Assembly (NCBI RefSeq): GCF_029910535.1
Contig: NZ_CP069362.1
Location: 1,674,001 to 1,738,000 of the forward strand
Direction: 5' to 3'
From: Marinitoga aeolica
GTDB taxonomy: Bacteria > Thermotogota > Thermotogae > Petrotogales > Petrotogaceae
Length of the DNA: 64,000 nt
In this document: one piece after another, positions 18,628-28,195 of the stretch
Layout of the letters: each line of letters starts with the position of its first letter
Position numbering within the stretch: position 1 is the first letter of the stretch
Position numbers and translations under genes: made by a program
The notes under the pieces: generated by a model
What the model was told of the DNA's origin: nothing
Databases searched by the model: none
The model's input: the letters and a program-made list of their open reading frames with translations, nothing else

Positions 18628-19971
18628 ATTTTGGTACATTATTTCATCGGCTTTTGAAATTATAGAATCCAATGTTTCTTTATGATCATACTCAATAAAA
18701 CCAAAGCTTACACTATAATTAATATTTTCTTTTTTGCTAATTTGTATAAGATCATTTGTAATATTTTCTTCAATACGCTTTGCATCTTTTAATTTGCAGT
18801 TATAAAGAGCAATGAAAAATTCATCTCCACCAAATCTTGCAATTATATCTGATTTTCTCATATGCTTTTTAATGGTTTTAGCAACGACTTTTAAAACTTT
18901 ATCTCCTACAGAATGGCCAAAAGTATCATTGATTTTTTTTAGATTATCAACATCAATAAATCCTATAGTAATAATTTTATTTTCTCTTTTTGCAATTTGG
19001 GTGAGATGGGCTAAAAATTGGAATCCTGCTCTTCTATTGTATATATTTGTGAGAGGATCAATTTGAGCAAGTTTTTCCAGTGTATCTTTTTGCCTTTTTA
19101 TTATTTGATTTTGTTTTATTAATTCTTTGGTTTTTCTTTTTATAATCCTATCCATAATGGCAATAATTAAGAGTAATAAAAACAAAGTAATAATAGAAAT
19201 TATCAAAAATAATTTTAGCCATTTTGGAAATTCATGAAAATTTATATATTTATCAATTATCTCATAATATATAGAATTTTTATTGCTTTTTAGTACTTTT
19301 AAATCTTTGTCTATTATAGAAATTATTTTTTTTAATTTCGGATTACGATAAATTATATATAAATCTATTAAATAAAATTCTAGAGGTGTTTCAGCAACCA
19401 TTTTCTTTTTATAAAAATATTTTCCAATAAAATAATCAAACACTCCAGCGTCGATTTCCTTTTTCAAAACGGCATTGAATATATCAGAATAATTATCGTA
19501 TTCAATAAATTTAATATTTAATCCCATGGTTTTAGCTATATTTTTAATCCCATAGGGTCCTTCATAATATATATCTTTTTTCAGAACTCCAACTTTTTTA
19601 TTATTTAAATCTAAAAAAGAGTATATATCAGAATTTTTAGAAGTAAAAATTCCACCATGAGAATTTAAAAATGGTATTTTATTGTAATCAAAAATAGAAT
19701 CTCTTTCTTTTGTATATCCAACACCCAGATAAATATCTATTTTATCATTTTTTAAATTATCGAATCCATCTGCAAAAGTTGAATATACATATTTTATGTC
19801 AAATCCTTCTTTTTTAGCAATGTATTCTAAAATTTCTGGTAGAATACCCTTTATTTCTTCTCCTTCTTTATAAATTATAGGAGGATATTCATATATTCCT
19901 ACTTTTAAAGATAAACTAAAGGAAATTATTATCAGAAAAATATATAAATAAATAAGGAAAAATTTTTTCAT
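18607..19971 (-). CDS. Extracellular solute-sensing diguanylate cyclase
   Basis: A 454-residue membrane sensor. A signal sequence (residues 1-21) is followed by an SBP_bac_3-type ligand-binding domain (about 22-245), one membrane segment (about 250-272), a coiled linker, and a GGDEF domain (about 290-454) with an intact RFGGDEF active site. It should make cyclic di-GMP in response to an extracellular small molecule, perhaps an amino acid, as in amino-acid-binding SBP3 domains. Single gene between a terminator and the PLD gene. Confidence 0.87.
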   Translation of the reverse strand: MKKFFLIYLYIFLIIISFSLSLKVGIYEYPPIIYKEGEEIKGILPEILEYIAKKEGFDIKYVYSTFADGFDNLKNDKIDIYLGVGYTKERDSIFDYNKIPFLNSHGGIFTSKNSDIYSFLDLNNKKVGVLKKDIYYEGPYGIKNIAKTMGLNIKFIEYDNYSDIFNAVLKKEIDAGVFDYFIGKYFYKKKMVAETPLEFYLIDLYIIYRNPKLKKIISIIDKDLKVLKSNKNSIYYEIIDKYINFHEFPKWLKLFLIISIITLFLLLLIIAIMDRIIKRKTKELIKQNQIIKRQKDTLEKLAQIDPLTNIYNRRAGFQFLAHLTQIAKRENKIITIGFIDVDNLKKINDTFGHSVGDKVLKVVAKTIKKHMRKSDIIARFGGDEFFIALYNCKLKDAKRIEENITNDLIQISKKENINYSVSFGFIEYDHKETLDSIISKADEIMYQNKRKKKH

Positions 19972-19994
19972 TTTTAGACCACCGCCTGATGTTT

Positions 19995-20897
19995 TTATTG
20001 ATAACTATTCCAGAGATTTTCAAATGGCCTTTGAAAAGCATTTTTTATTGTGTTTTTATATATAATCATAATATATTCATCATTTTTTTCTCGGGCTCTG
20101 TAGGTTAAATTATAACTTCCTAACAATACACCGTTTTCGTTAATTAGAACTTTTAAATGCATATTTCTATATTTTTTTATTATCTTATATTCTATACCTT
20201 TTAAATATTTAATATTTGAATAATTTGTAATATTCCATTTATCAGCTATTATTTTTATTTCAACGTTTCTTGAGGATAATTTTTCTAAATCATACAATAT
20301 TCTTCCATCAGTGAAAGAGAAAGAAAAAATGTATAAAAATTTTTTTGAAGACTTTATAAATTTATCAACTTCATTATATATATTTTGCGATGGTCCAGTA
20401 ACAAATTTAATTTTTCCTAAATCGTGAGATTTTACCTCTTTATCTATAATTCTTTTTTTATTACCAAAATTCCCATTTTTAAAGTTTTGAAACTCTTTTA
20501 AAAACAAATTAACAATTTTTATATCTTCTGAATATATAAAGACATTTAAATCTTCAAAAATACTACCTGATGTAAAATTACCTGTACCAAATAAAACGCT
20601 TTTATTATCAAAAATAATAAATTTTTCATGTAAATATCCATTTATATTTTTATCAGGTAATATGTTAGCGCTTTCAAAATTCATCATTTCATATTCTATG
20701 AAACCAGTTGTTTTATTATTATCAAGTATATCTATAAAAGGTTTGTCTATACTTAAAGAAACAAATTTTATATTATTTGATATTAAACTTTTTTCTTTTA
20801 TAAAATCATATAATTCATATGATGGAGTCAAGAAAATTTTATAAGAAAAAGAAATTGAAAATATTAAAATATAAATTATAAATGCTAATTTTTTCAT
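19995..20897 (-). CDS. Phospholipase D-like protein, exported
   Basis: A 300-residue protein with a signal peptide (residues 1-18) and two HKD-type motifs. The first, HEKFIIFDN followed by GTGNFTSGS, is complete. The second, HLKVLINE followed by GSYNLTYRA, has Glu where the motif Asp is expected. PLD-like enzymes cleave phosphodiesters in lipids or nucleic acids; this one would act outside the cytoplasm. It lies 23 bp upstream of the GGDEF gene on the same strand and may be cotranscribed with it. Confidence 0.78.
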   Translation of the reverse strand: MKKLAFIIYILIFSISFSYKIFLTPSYELYDFIKEKSLISNNIKFVSLSIDKPFIDILDNNKTTGFIEYEMMNFESANILPDKNINGYLHEKFIIFDNKSVLFGTGNFTSGSIFEDLNVFIYSEDIKIVNLFLKEFQNFKNGNFGNKKRIIDKEVKSHDLGKIKFVTGPSQNIYNEVDKFIKSSKKFLYIFSFSFTDGRILYDLEKLSSRNVEIKIIADKWNITNYSNIKYLKGIEYKIIKKYRNMHLKVLINENGVLLGSYNLTYRAREKNDEYIMIIYKNTIKNAFQRPFENLWNSYQ

Positions 20898-20977
20898 TTT
20901 ACCCTCCTGATTATAAGAATCTATATCTAATTATATCAAATAAAATATATGGTATAATTAAATCGGAGGTGGAACCG

Positions 20978-22531
20978 ATGAAAAAATTACCAATAGGGAT
21001 ACAGGATTATAAGGAAATAATAGAAGGAAATTACATATATGTAGATAAAACAAAATATATATTTGATTTAATAGATAATGGAAAATATTATTTTCTATCT
21101 CGACCAAGGAGATTTGGAAAGAGTTTAACAATATCGACATTATATTACATATTCAAAGGAGAAAAAGAATTATTTAAAGATACATATATATATAACAAAT
21201 GGGAATTCAAAGAATATCCAATAATAAAATTAGATATGTCTGATAATATATTAAAAGATTTAGAATCATTTCTAAAATCATTGGATAATAATATAGAAAA
21301 AATATATAAAGAATACGAAATAACACCAGATATAGATGATGTATCAATGAAATTTGGTAATTTAATAGAGTTTTTGAATAAAAAATATAATAAGAAAGTA
21401 GTAATATTAATAGATGAATATGAATCACCAATATTAGAGCATATAAACAATAAAAAAGAAGCAGAAGAAATAAGAGGATTTTTAAGAGAATTCTATAAAA
21501 AAGTAAAAACAAAAGATGAATACATAAAATTTGTATTTATCACAGGAATAACGAAATTTACTTTAAAAAGCAATTATTCAGGTTTAAATAATTTAAATGA
21601 TATATCTTTTGATAATGACTATTCGCAAATGTTGGGATATACACAAAAAGAATTAGAACATTATTTCAATGACCATATAGAAGAAACAGCAAAAGAAATG
21701 GGGATAAGTAAAGAAGAATTATTAAAAGAAATAAAAACATATTATAATGGATTCTCATTTGATGGAGAACACTTTGTATATAATCCATTCTCAGTATTAA
21801 GATTCTTTGATGAAAGGAAATTTCAAAATTATTGGTTTGAAAGTAGATCACCATCATTCATATACGAATACGTAAAAGGAAGAAAAATAGAATACGAAGA
21901 TTTAGTAAAATACACAGTAGATTCATTAGACTTCACAACAAGAGAAATAGAAGAAGCAAATGCAAATATATTCTTTGCACAAGCAGGATACTTAACCTTT
22001 AAAGGAATAAAAAAATATGGAATAACAGAAAAGTATATATTAGACTATCCAAATCTTGAAGTAAAAAATAGTTTTTCAAAACTAATATTAGAAGCAAATT
22101 ATAGCCTAAACGAAGAATCATATGAAAAAATATATGAAATATATGAATTAGTAGAAAAAAATAAAATAGAAGAAATAATAGAGGAAATAAAAAGGATAAT
22201 AAGTGCAATACCGTATAACTTACAACAAAAAAGAGAAAGTTATTATCACTCATTAATATATACAATATTAGCATCAGCAGGATTAAATGTAACAGCAGAA
22301 GAATTAACGAATCTTGGAAGAAGTGACTTAGTATTAGAACATAATGACAAAATATATTTGTTTGAAATAAAATTAGATAAAAGCGCAAAAGAAGCAATTG
22401 AACAAATAAAAGAAAAAAAATACTATGAAAAATATAATGGGAAAGAAATATATATAATAGGAATAAATATAAACTCAGAAAAAAGAAATATTGATGAGTA
22501 TATTATTGAAAAAATACAATCACAGCCTTAA
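20978..22531 (+). CDS. AAA-ATPase-like / PD-(D/E)XK nuclease-family protein
   Basis: A 517-residue member of the family with an N-terminal AAA-ATPase-like domain (LPIGIQDYKEI, RPRRFGKSLT Walker A, VVILIDEYESP Walker B) and a C-terminal PD-(D/E)XK-like domain (GRSDLVLE...LFEIKLD). These proteins occur in many copies in anaerobes; their function is not established, though nuclease or mobile-element roles have been proposed. ATG 20978 has GGAGGTGG upstream and matches the family N-terminus. Codon use is strongly A-ending (ata, aaa, gaa), unlike the neighbours. Confidence 0.85.
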   Translation: MKKLPIGIQDYKEIIEGNYIYVDKTKYIFDLIDNGKYYFLSRPRRFGKSLTISTLYYIFKGEKELFKDTYIYNKWEFKEYPIIKLDMSDNILKDLESFLKSLDNNIEKIYKEYEITPDIDDVSMKFGNLIEFLNKKYNKKVVILIDEYESPILEHINNKKEAEEIRGFLREFYKKVKTKDEYIKFVFITGITKFTLKSNYSGLNNLNDISFDNDYSQMLGYTQKELEHYFNDHIEETAKEMGISKEELLKEIKTYYNGFSFDGEHFVYNPFSVLRFFDERKFQNYWFESRSPSFIYEYVKGRKIEYEDLVKYTVDSLDFTTREIEEANANIFFAQAGYLTFKGIKKYGITEKYILDYPNLEVKNSFSKLILEANYSLNEESYEKIYEIYELVEKNKIEEIIEEIKRIISAIPYNLQQKRESYYHSLIYTILASAGLNVTAEELTNLGRSDLVLEHNDKIYLFEIKLDKSAKEAIEQIKEKKYYEKYNGKEIYIIGININSEKRNIDEYIIEKIQSQP

Positions 22532-22571
22532 CTATGATCAGATTATTTACAAACGCTATATTTAAATACAA

Positions 22572-22884
22572 AGTATTTTCAAAAAAAATATTTCTCATAC
22601 GGAAAATTCTAATCTTCAAAATAGGAATCAAAATAAAACTCATTCAAACGCTCGATTGCTAATCTGAAAAAATTAATCATTCCCGGTTTCCGTTCAGACT
22701 CGCATCCATGCTCGGCTTCACTCAAAATCATATCCATGTGATTTTGGAAACCTTCATTCATAATTTTTTCAGGCAATCTTCGAGTTTTCATTTGTTTTAT
22801 TTTTGAATTCCAATATATTTAACTCTATTTATAATTTTTGGGAATTTTCAAGTATTTGCCTATATTATTTTTTTGAAAACATTT
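22572..22884. repeat. MITE-like repeat element, copy B
   Basis: Inverse copy of the element at 8717-8968. The left end (ACAAAGTATTTTC... CTCATACGGAAAATTC) matches the complement of the right end of copy A nearly base for base. The right end (GGGAATTTTCAAGTATTTG ... TATTATTTTTTTGAAAA) matches the complement of the left end of copy A. The interior differs: it is richer in G and C and holds a 60-codon open frame. It sits directly after the AAA/PD-(D/E)XK gene. Confidence 0.7.
22609..22791 (-). CDS. Short open frame inside repeat copy B
   Basis: Sixty codons starting MKTRRLPEKIMNEGF and ending DSYFED, charged and without membrane or signal features. Its base composition is higher in G+C than its flanks. 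No family was recognised and no good ribosome site is visible. It may be the coding remnant of a formerly autonomous element, or simply an open stretch in repeat DNA; I favour the remnant, at low confidence. Confidence 0.3.
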   Translation of the reverse strand: MKTRRLPEKIMNEGFQNHMDMILSEAEHGCESERKPGMINFFRLAIERLNEFYFDSYFED

Positions 22885-22895
22885 TGCCGATAGTT

Positions 22896-22921
22896 CAAAA
22901 TCCCCTGAAAAGGGGATTTTG
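22896..22921 (+). terminator. Hairpin terminator
   Basis: AAAATCCCC (22897-22905) pairs with GGGGATTTT (22912-22920) around TGAAAA-type loop bases and runs into TTTTGTTATAT. It would end transcription arriving through repeat copy B. Confidence 0.6.
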
Positions 22922-22988
22922 TTATATAAAAATTTATGTGTGAATTAAAGCATTTATTCCTTGTAAACTAAAAAATTAACAATAAAAA

Positions 22989-23004
22989 TATATCATATGA
23001 TATA
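22989..23004. promoter_or_regulatory. Perfect 16-bp palindrome in the ABC-transporter leader
   Basis: TATATCATATGATATA is a perfect palindrome about 210 bp before the ABC ATPase gene. Position and length would suit an operator, but no regulator gene adjoins. The rest of 23005-23212 is AT-rich with no other feature seen. Confidence 0.3.
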
Positions 23005-23212
23005 ATAAAGATGTAAATTTATTGAATTTAAGAAAAGAAAAATTTGCCACATGTTTACTTTAATGTTTTTATTTTTTGCTAAAATTATTATTAGATAAAA
23101 TTTTATTTATATATTCTTTTGTCATATATTCATTAATTTATGTCATATTGTTAAATAAATCACATTTTGCTTTTTTAAAGAAAAACTTAAAATATATAGT
23201 TGAGGTGTTTTT

Positions 23213-24088
23213 ATGAGTAAAGTGCTTGAAGTTATTGATTTAAAGAAAAACTATAAATATTTCAATTTGAATGTGAGTTTCAGTTTGAAAATAGGAAAGA
23301 TTACTGGATTTATTGGAATCAATGGTTCTGGTAAAACTACTACTATAAAATCAATTCTTGGTCTTGCATTAAAAGATAGTGGAATAATAAAAATATTTGG
23401 AAAAGAGCTAAATGAAAAAACAGAAAGAGAAATAAAAAATCGAATAGGAGTTGTATTTGATGAAGGATACTTTTATGAAAATTTAACTTTAAAAGAAATG
23501 AAAGATATAATATCACCTGCATATACAAACTGGGATGAATCAATTTTTGAGGAATATATGAAAAGATTCAATTTAAGAATAGATCAAAAAATAGGCAATA
23601 TGTCTAAAGGAATGAAAATGAAATATTCAATAGCCTTGGCTCTTTCTCATGAACCAGATCTTTTAATCATGGATGAGCCAACAAGTGGATTGGATCCATT
23701 AATAAGACATGAATTAATGGAAATATTATTGGAATTTATGAAAAATAAAAATAAAAGTGTATTTTTTTCGACACATATAACTTCTGATTTGGATAAAGTA
23801 GCAGATGATTTAATATTAATAAATAAAGGTAAAATAGTTTTTTGTGAAAACAAAAATGAATTATTAGATAGATATGCGATAATTAAGGGGCCAAAAGAGA
23901 TTATTGATTCAAAAATAAAAAGTATGTTTTTAAGTTTGAAAATAAGGGAGAAAAGTTTTGAAGGAATAACAGATGAAAAAAATAAAATAATTAATATGTT
24001 ATCAAAAAATATTAAAATCGAGAAGCCAACTATTGAAAACATAATGCTTGGACATATAGAAGGTGATAAAAATGAAATTAATATTTAA
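23213..24088 (+). CDS. ABC transporter ATPase (ABC-2 type)
   Basis: A 291-residue ABC ATPase with Walker A GINGSGKTT, signature MSKGMKMK in place of LSGGQ, and Walker B LLIMDEPTSGLD. The C-terminal 70 residues form the small extension common in ABC-2 exporters. The degenerate signature is typical of the YtrB/EcsA-like group. It overlaps its permease gene by 17 bp. Substrate unknown. Confidence 0.86.
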   Translation: MSKVLEVIDLKKNYKYFNLNVSFSLKIGKITGFIGINGSGKTTTIKSILGLALKDSGIIKIFGKELNEKTEREIKNRIGVVFDEGYFYENLTLKEMKDIISPAYTNWDESIFEEYMKRFNLRIDQKIGNMSKGMKMKYSIALALSHEPDLLIMDEPTSGLDPLIRHELMEILLEFMKNKNKSVFFSTHITSDLDKVADDLILINKGKIVFCENKNELLDRYAIIKGPKEIIDSKIKSMFLSLKIREKSFEGITDEKNKIINMLSKNIKIEKPTIENIMLGHIEGDKNEINI

Positions 24089-24707
24089 TTTAGTAAAAAA
24101 AGATATTTTACTTGCAAAAAACTATTTGTTATTAACTTTTATTACAGCTATAATTATTCCTATATTTGTAAATAGCAAAGTAGGTAATATGGGTGGAAGT
24201 TTTTTAAATTTTTTTATTATGATAATATATACACAGTATTTATTATATAATTCCATATCTATAGTTGAGCATAAATATAAAGGGTCATATTTACTAAGTG
24301 CAACTCCATATGGAAGAAAATTACAGATAAAAGCAAAATATTTCTTTATACTATTAATTTTTATATTGTGCTTTTTTTTATATAATATTCTCTCAATAGC
24401 TTTTTCTATTCCTAAATTAACTTTGGTTTCAGTAGGATTAACCTTATTAATAATAAGTATTTTTTGGGGGGTTATAATTCCGCTTCAATATAAATTTGGA
24501 TATGAAAAAACAAAATATATTTTAGCTATGTTTATTTTTTTAACTCCTTTTTTATTACCAAACATAATAAAAAATTTATTTGTTAAAGGATATAATTTAA
24601 GCATTTCTGGGGGGATTTTTGATATATTATTATATACTTTTTCAATATTATTTTTATATATATCTATGAAAGTATCAATATTTATATATTTAAGAAAAGA
24701 TTTTTAA
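24072..24707 (+). CDS. ABC-2 type permease
   Basis: A 211-residue integral membrane protein with about six hydrophobic segments (for example around residues 16-36, 46-66, 92-112, 115-137, 148-165 and 180-205). It is the partner of the ATPase upstream. ATG 24072, preceded by GAAGGTG, is preferred to 24063. No substrate motif is visible. Confidence 0.8.
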   Translation: MKLIFNLVKKDILLAKNYLLLTFITAIIIPIFVNSKVGNMGGSFLNFFIMIIYTQYLLYNSISIVEHKYKGSYLLSATPYGRKLQIKAKYFFILLIFILCFFLYNILSIAFSIPKLTLVSVGLTLLIISIFWGVIIPLQYKFGYEKTKYILAMFIFLTPFLLPNIIKNLFVKGYNLSISGGIFDILLYTFSILFLYISMKVSIFIYLRKDF

Positions 24708-24728
24708 TTAATAGGAAGGAGAATAAAA

Positions 24729-24818
24729 ATGGAGACAATTTTATTTGTCATAGCCTTTATTGCTTTAGTGGGTATATCAGAATTAGTAAAAAAGTGGAGA
24801 AATAAAAACAAATTTTAA
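24729..24818 (+). CDS. 29-residue single-pass membrane peptide
   Basis: An ATG with the strong ribosome site AGGAAGGAG opens a 29-codon frame (METILFVIAFIALVGI then SELVKKWRNKNKF). It has one hydrophobic helix followed by a basic tail, the normal form of a small inner-membrane peptide with its C-terminus in the cytoplasm. It lies 21 bp after the permease and before the terminator, so it is the third gene of the ABC operon. It may be a small regulatory subunit. No homologue is recalled. Confidence 0.65.
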   Translation: METILFVIAFIALVGISELVKKWRNKNKF

Positions 24819-24908
24819 TTATTTAGATATATAGCAAAACAAAAAATAATTAGATGATATATGATTACTTTGAAGTATAATAATAAAAAGTTTAAGAAAA
24901 ATTTATTA

Positions 24909-24942
24909 AAACAAGCCACAGTTTTTAAACTGTGGCTTGTTT
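24909..24942. terminator. Bidirectional terminator
   Basis: AACAAGCCACAGTTT pairs with AAACTGTGGCTTGTT, between the ABC operon and the convergent hemolysin III gene, with A and T tracts on both sides. Confidence 0.85.
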
Positions 24943-24943
24943 A

Positions 24944-25606
24944 TTATTGATTAAGTACGTAAAAAAATACCGCTATAAAATGAGATATACTACCACCTAA
25001 AACAAATAAATGCCATATCATATGGCCATATGGCAACTTTCTCCAGACATAAAATATTGCACCAATAGTATATAATAATCCACCTGTAACCAGCCATGCA
25101 ATTCCACCAAAAGGTAAAGTGGACACTAAAGGTTTAATAGCAAATACAATCATCCATCCCATTGCAATGTATAGAAGTGTCGATAATATTCTAAACTTTT
25201 TAACAAAAAAAGGTTTTAATGCTATACCGATAAAAGCAAGTGTCCATACAGTAATAAAAATAGTCCAACCAATTTTTCCATTTAAAGTTACAAGGGTAAA
25301 AGGTGTATATGTTCCTGCAATTAATAAATATATAGAAGAATGGTCTATAATTTCCAAAATTTGTTTTGCTTTTTTGTGTTGAATACTATGGTATAATGTT
25401 GAAGCTAAATATAGTAAAAATAAACTAATACCATATACAGTTACGCTAAAGGTTTGTAAAGGAGTCCCTTTTAATGCTGAAAACACGATTAAAATTATTA
25501 AAGCTGCTAAACTCAATAGAGCTCCGATTCCATGAGTAATAGAATTAGCAATTTCTTCACCTAAAGTATATTTTTCGTAATTATCTAAATCTTTTATATC
25601 AACCAC
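24944..25606 (-). CDS. Hemolysin III / AdipoR-family membrane protein
   Basis: A 220-residue seven-helix protein of the Hly-III (YqfA, PAQR-related) family. It has the conserved NSITHGIGA, an STLYHS segment, DHSSIYLLIAGTYTP and a final GHMIWHLFVLGGSISHF. These His, Ser and Asp residues form the zinc site of the superfamily. The physiological role is uncertain; membrane homeostasis has been proposed. The GTG at 25606 lies inside the ribosome site AAGGTGG, so the true start may be a few codons later. It follows mgsA by 4 bp. Confidence 0.88.
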   Translation of the reverse strand: MVDIKDLDNYEKYTLGEEIANSITHGIGALLSLAALIILIVFSALKGTPLQTFSVTVYGISLFLLYLASTLYHSIQHKKAKQILEIIDHSSIYLLIAGTYTPFTLVTLNGKIGWTIFITVWTLAFIGIALKPFFVKKFRILSTLLYIAMGWMIVFAIKPLVSTLPFGGIAWLVTGGLLYTIGAIFYVWRKLPYGHMIWHLFVLGGSISHFIAVFFYVLNQ

Positions 25607-25610
25607 CTTC

Positions 25611-25985
25611 TCACAATTTTTTTTCGATTTCTAAAACTAAGCCTTCTGCAGTAGCTAAATTAGTAGCTAAAGGAATATTATGAACATCACAAACTCTCAT
25701 TAATGCAGAAACATCTGGTTCATGAGGCTGTGCAGTTAATGGATCTCTTAAAAATATTACAAAGTCCATATTTCCGGAAGCTATTAATGCTCCAATTTGC
25801 AAATCACCACCATATGGACCTGAAGCGAATTTAGTAATTTTTAATCCAACTTTTTCTTCTATTAAAGTACCTGTTGAGCTAGTAGCATATAGATTACATT
25901 TTTCAAAAACATGTTTCCATTCTTTAACGAACATTACTAAATCTAACTTTTTCTTATCATGTGCAATTAATGCAACATTTATCAT
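25611..25985 (-). CDS. mgsA: Methylglyoxal synthase
   Basis: A 124-residue MgsA with [26 protein letters not shown] (catalytic Asp) and [20 protein letters not shown]. It converts dihydroxyacetone phosphate to methylglyoxal and phosphate, a glycolytic bypass. Length is slightly short but complete. The start is ATG 25985 with GGAGGGAA. It is first in a two-gene unit with the hemolysin III gene. Confidence 0.93.
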   Translation of the reverse strand: MINVALIAHDKKKLDLVMFVKEWKHVFEKCNLYATSSTGTLIEEKVGLKITKFASGPYGGDLQIGALIASGNMDFVIFLRDPLTAQPHEPDVSALMRVCDVHNIPLATNLATAEGLVLEIEKKL

Positions 25986-26082
25986 ATTTTTCCCTCCGAT
26001 ATCTTTTGTCTCATGTTATTATAACATAATTTAATGAATAAAATTATAAGTAGTTTTAAGTAAAATTTATTAAAAATAAAAA

Positions 26083-26107
26083 AACGACCTGAAAATTTCA
26101 GGCCGTT
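26083..26107 (-). terminator. Terminator of the V-ATPase operon
   Basis: AACGACCTGAAA pairs with TTTCAGGCCGTT with one A-C mismatch; on the minus strand a T-rich tract follows. It lies 58 bp beyond the last ATPase gene. Confidence 0.7.
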
Positions 26108-26164
26108 AAAAATGATTATCAATTAATATTATACCACAAAAAATAGTTTTTGTCAAGGGGTAAT

Positions 26165-26773
26165 TTATTTTTTCAACATTTTTAATTTAAAGAATTCTTC
26201 TCTTTCAAATTCTTCTAAGGTATCTTGAATAAATTTTATGGATTCTTTTAAGTTTGGAATTACAACATTTTCAAGAGCAGACACTCTCTTTTTTGTTTTC
26301 TTAACTTCATATGCAAGCTTATATACTTTGTTTTCTATCATAGAAGCTTCGGTTATTAGTTCTAAAACAGTTTTAAAAGAAATATATGCCTGATCAAGAG
26401 CAGCATCCGTTCTGTATATTTCATAAGGTATATCTATTTGTTGCTTTTCTCTATATATTTCTGGTACTTCTACTCCCATAATGCTTCTAAACCTGATTTT
26501 TAAATTATCATATTCAGGCACGCCATTAGCATATTCTTCTACATTTTCTATACCTAAATCTAAATTTGCTAATTGTAAAGATTCATATGCTTTTTCAAAA
26601 ATTTTTAAAATTCTTTCCTGAATTTCTTTAGCTTGATCTATTAAATCGACTAATTCTTTCATTATGATATTTCTTTTCTTTTCTAATAAATCATGTCCTT
26701 GTTTGGCAAGACTAAACTGTTGTTTTAAATTTATTAAATTACCTTTTGTAGGAATGGTTTGATTAAAAATCAT
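26165..26773 (-). CDS. atpD: V-type ATPase subunit D
   Basis: A 202-residue mostly helical protein beginning PTKGNLINLKQQFSLAKQGHDLLEKKR, the conserved N-terminus of the central rotor shaft subunit D. Two long coiled-coil arms (residues 10-80 and 130-195) flank a short middle. It transmits rotation between the A3B3 head and the membrane ring. It is the last gene of the nine-gene operon, 30 bp after subunit B. Confidence 0.93.
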   Translation of the reverse strand: MIFNQTIPTKGNLINLKQQFSLAKQGHDLLEKKRNIIMKELVDLIDQAKEIQERILKIFEKAYESLQLANLDLGIENVEEYANGVPEYDNLKIRFRSIMGVEVPEIYREKQQIDIPYEIYRTDAALDQAYISFKTVLELITEASMIENKVYKLAYEVKKTKKRVSALENVVIPNLKESIKFIQDTLEEFEREEFFKLKMLKK

Positions 26774-26803
26774 ATTTTCACCTTCAATCTATTGGTAGAA
26801 AGG

Positions 26804-28174
26804 TTAAACTTCATTGTAATACTTTTCTATATATTCTTTCTTTACTCTGGTTAATTCTGTTTTTGGAAGTATAGAAAGTATTTCCCAAGCTAAATTAAGT
26901 GTTTCTTCAAGAGGTCTTTCTTCATCAAACCCCTGATTAATAAACTTTTCTTCAAATTCTTTTCCAAATTTCAAGTATAATTTATCTGTTTCAGATAAAT
27001 CATCTTCACCAATGATTGCAGCTAAAGATCTTATTTCGAAAACTCTTGAATATGATGCAAATAATTGAGAGGATACATCAGGATGATCATCTCTTGTATA
27101 ACCTTTACCTATACCATCTTTCATTAATCTTGAAAGAGAAGGTAAAACATTGATTGGTGGATAAATATTTTTTCTGTGTAATTCACGAGATAATACAATT
27201 TGTCCTTCTGTAATAAATCCTGTTAGATCAGGTATAGGGTGTGTTATATCATCATTTGGCATTGTTAAAATTGGTATTTGTGTAACTGAACCTTCTTTTC
27301 CTCTTATCATTCCAGCTCTTTCATAAATAGAAGCAAGATCAGAGTATAAATAACCTGGAAATCCTTTTCTTCCAGGGATTTCGCCTCTATAGTTTGATAA
27401 TTCCCTTAATGCTTCACAATAGTTTGTCATATCGTTTAAAATAACGAGCACATGTTTGCCTAATTCAAATGCGAGATATTCTGCAACTGTTAAAGCCATT
27501 CTTGGAGTTGCAATTCTTTCTACAACAGGATCACTGGCTAAATTTAAGAATACAACCATATTTTTGATTGCACCGCTTTCTTCAAAATTCTTGATAATAA
27601 AATTAGCGTCATCTTTTTTAAGACCTATTGCACCGAAAACAACGGCAAATTCTTCATTTGATTTTAATTTTGCTTGTTTTGCAATTTGAACAGCTAACTT
27701 ATTATGTGGCAATCCGTTTCCGGAAAAAATAGGTAATTTTTGTCCTCTGATTAATGTTAGCATACTATCTATTGCAGAAATTCCTGTTTGTATAAAGTTT
27801 CTTGGATATTCTCTTGCTGCGGGATTAATAGCAGAACCGTTAATATCAATACTTTTTTCTGCTATAATTTCACCCATTCCATCGATAGGTCTTCCTAATC
27901 CATCAAATGTTCTACCAAGTATATCAGGTGATAAATTAATTTCTAATGGTTTTCCTAAAAATTTAATTTTTGGATCAATTAAAGATAAACCTTGAGTTCC
28001 TTCAAAAACCTGAATAACTGCAGCATCCTCGCTGACCATAATAACTTTGCCAGTTCTTTTGATATTTCCTGATTCTATTTCAACAACCTCATCATATTTA
28101 ATGTCTTTAATGTTTTCTATTATCATAAGCGGACCATGAATTTGAGATACACCACTATATTCCCTTATTGCCAT
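26804..28174 (-). CDS. atpB: V-type ATPase subunit B (non-catalytic)
   Basis: A 456-residue regulatory subunit with a SGNGLPHN loop in place of a Walker A, as expected for subunit B, plus [14 protein letters not shown] and [16 protein letters not shown]. It forms the hexameric head with subunit A and carries the non-catalytic nucleotide sites. The ATG lies just after a hairpin that contains the Shine-Dalgarno (28175-28192). Confidence 0.95.
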   Translation of the reverse strand: MAIREYSGVSQIHGPLMIIENIKDIKYDEVVEIESGNIKRTGKVIMVSEDAAVIQVFEGTQGLSLIDPKIKFLGKPLEINLSPDILGRTFDGLGRPIDGMGEIIAEKSIDINGSAINPAAREYPRNFIQTGISAIDSMLTLIRGQKLPIFSGNGLPHNKLAVQIAKQAKLKSNEEFAVVFGAIGLKKDDANFIIKNFEESGAIKNMVVFLNLASDPVVERIATPRMALTVAEYLAFELGKHVLVILNDMTNYCEALRELSNYRGEIPGRKGFPGYLYSDLASIYERAGMIRGKEGSVTQIPILTMPNDDITHPIPDLTGFITEGQIVLSRELHRKNIYPPINVLPSLSRLMKDGIGKGYTRDDHPDVSSQLFASYSRVFEIRSLAAIIGEDDLSETDKLYLKFGKEFEEKFINQGFDEERPLEETLNLAWEILSILPKTELTRVKKEYIEKYYNEV

Positions 28175-28177
28175 GAG

Positions 28178-28192
28178 CTCACCTCCGGTGAG
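28178..28192 (-). promoter_or_regulatory. Hairpin masking the subunit B ribosome site
   Basis: On the minus strand CTCACC pairs with GGTGAG around the loop GGA, and GGAGGTGAG is the Shine-Dalgarno of subunit B. It could tune the A:B ratio by requiring ribosomes finishing subunit A to open it. Confidence 0.4.
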
Positions 28193-28195
28193 ATA

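Noticed and set aside
22989-23004. A confident operator for the ABC operon
   Set aside because: A perfect palindrome, but in AT-rich DNA and without a neighbouring regulator. Kept only as a weak feature.
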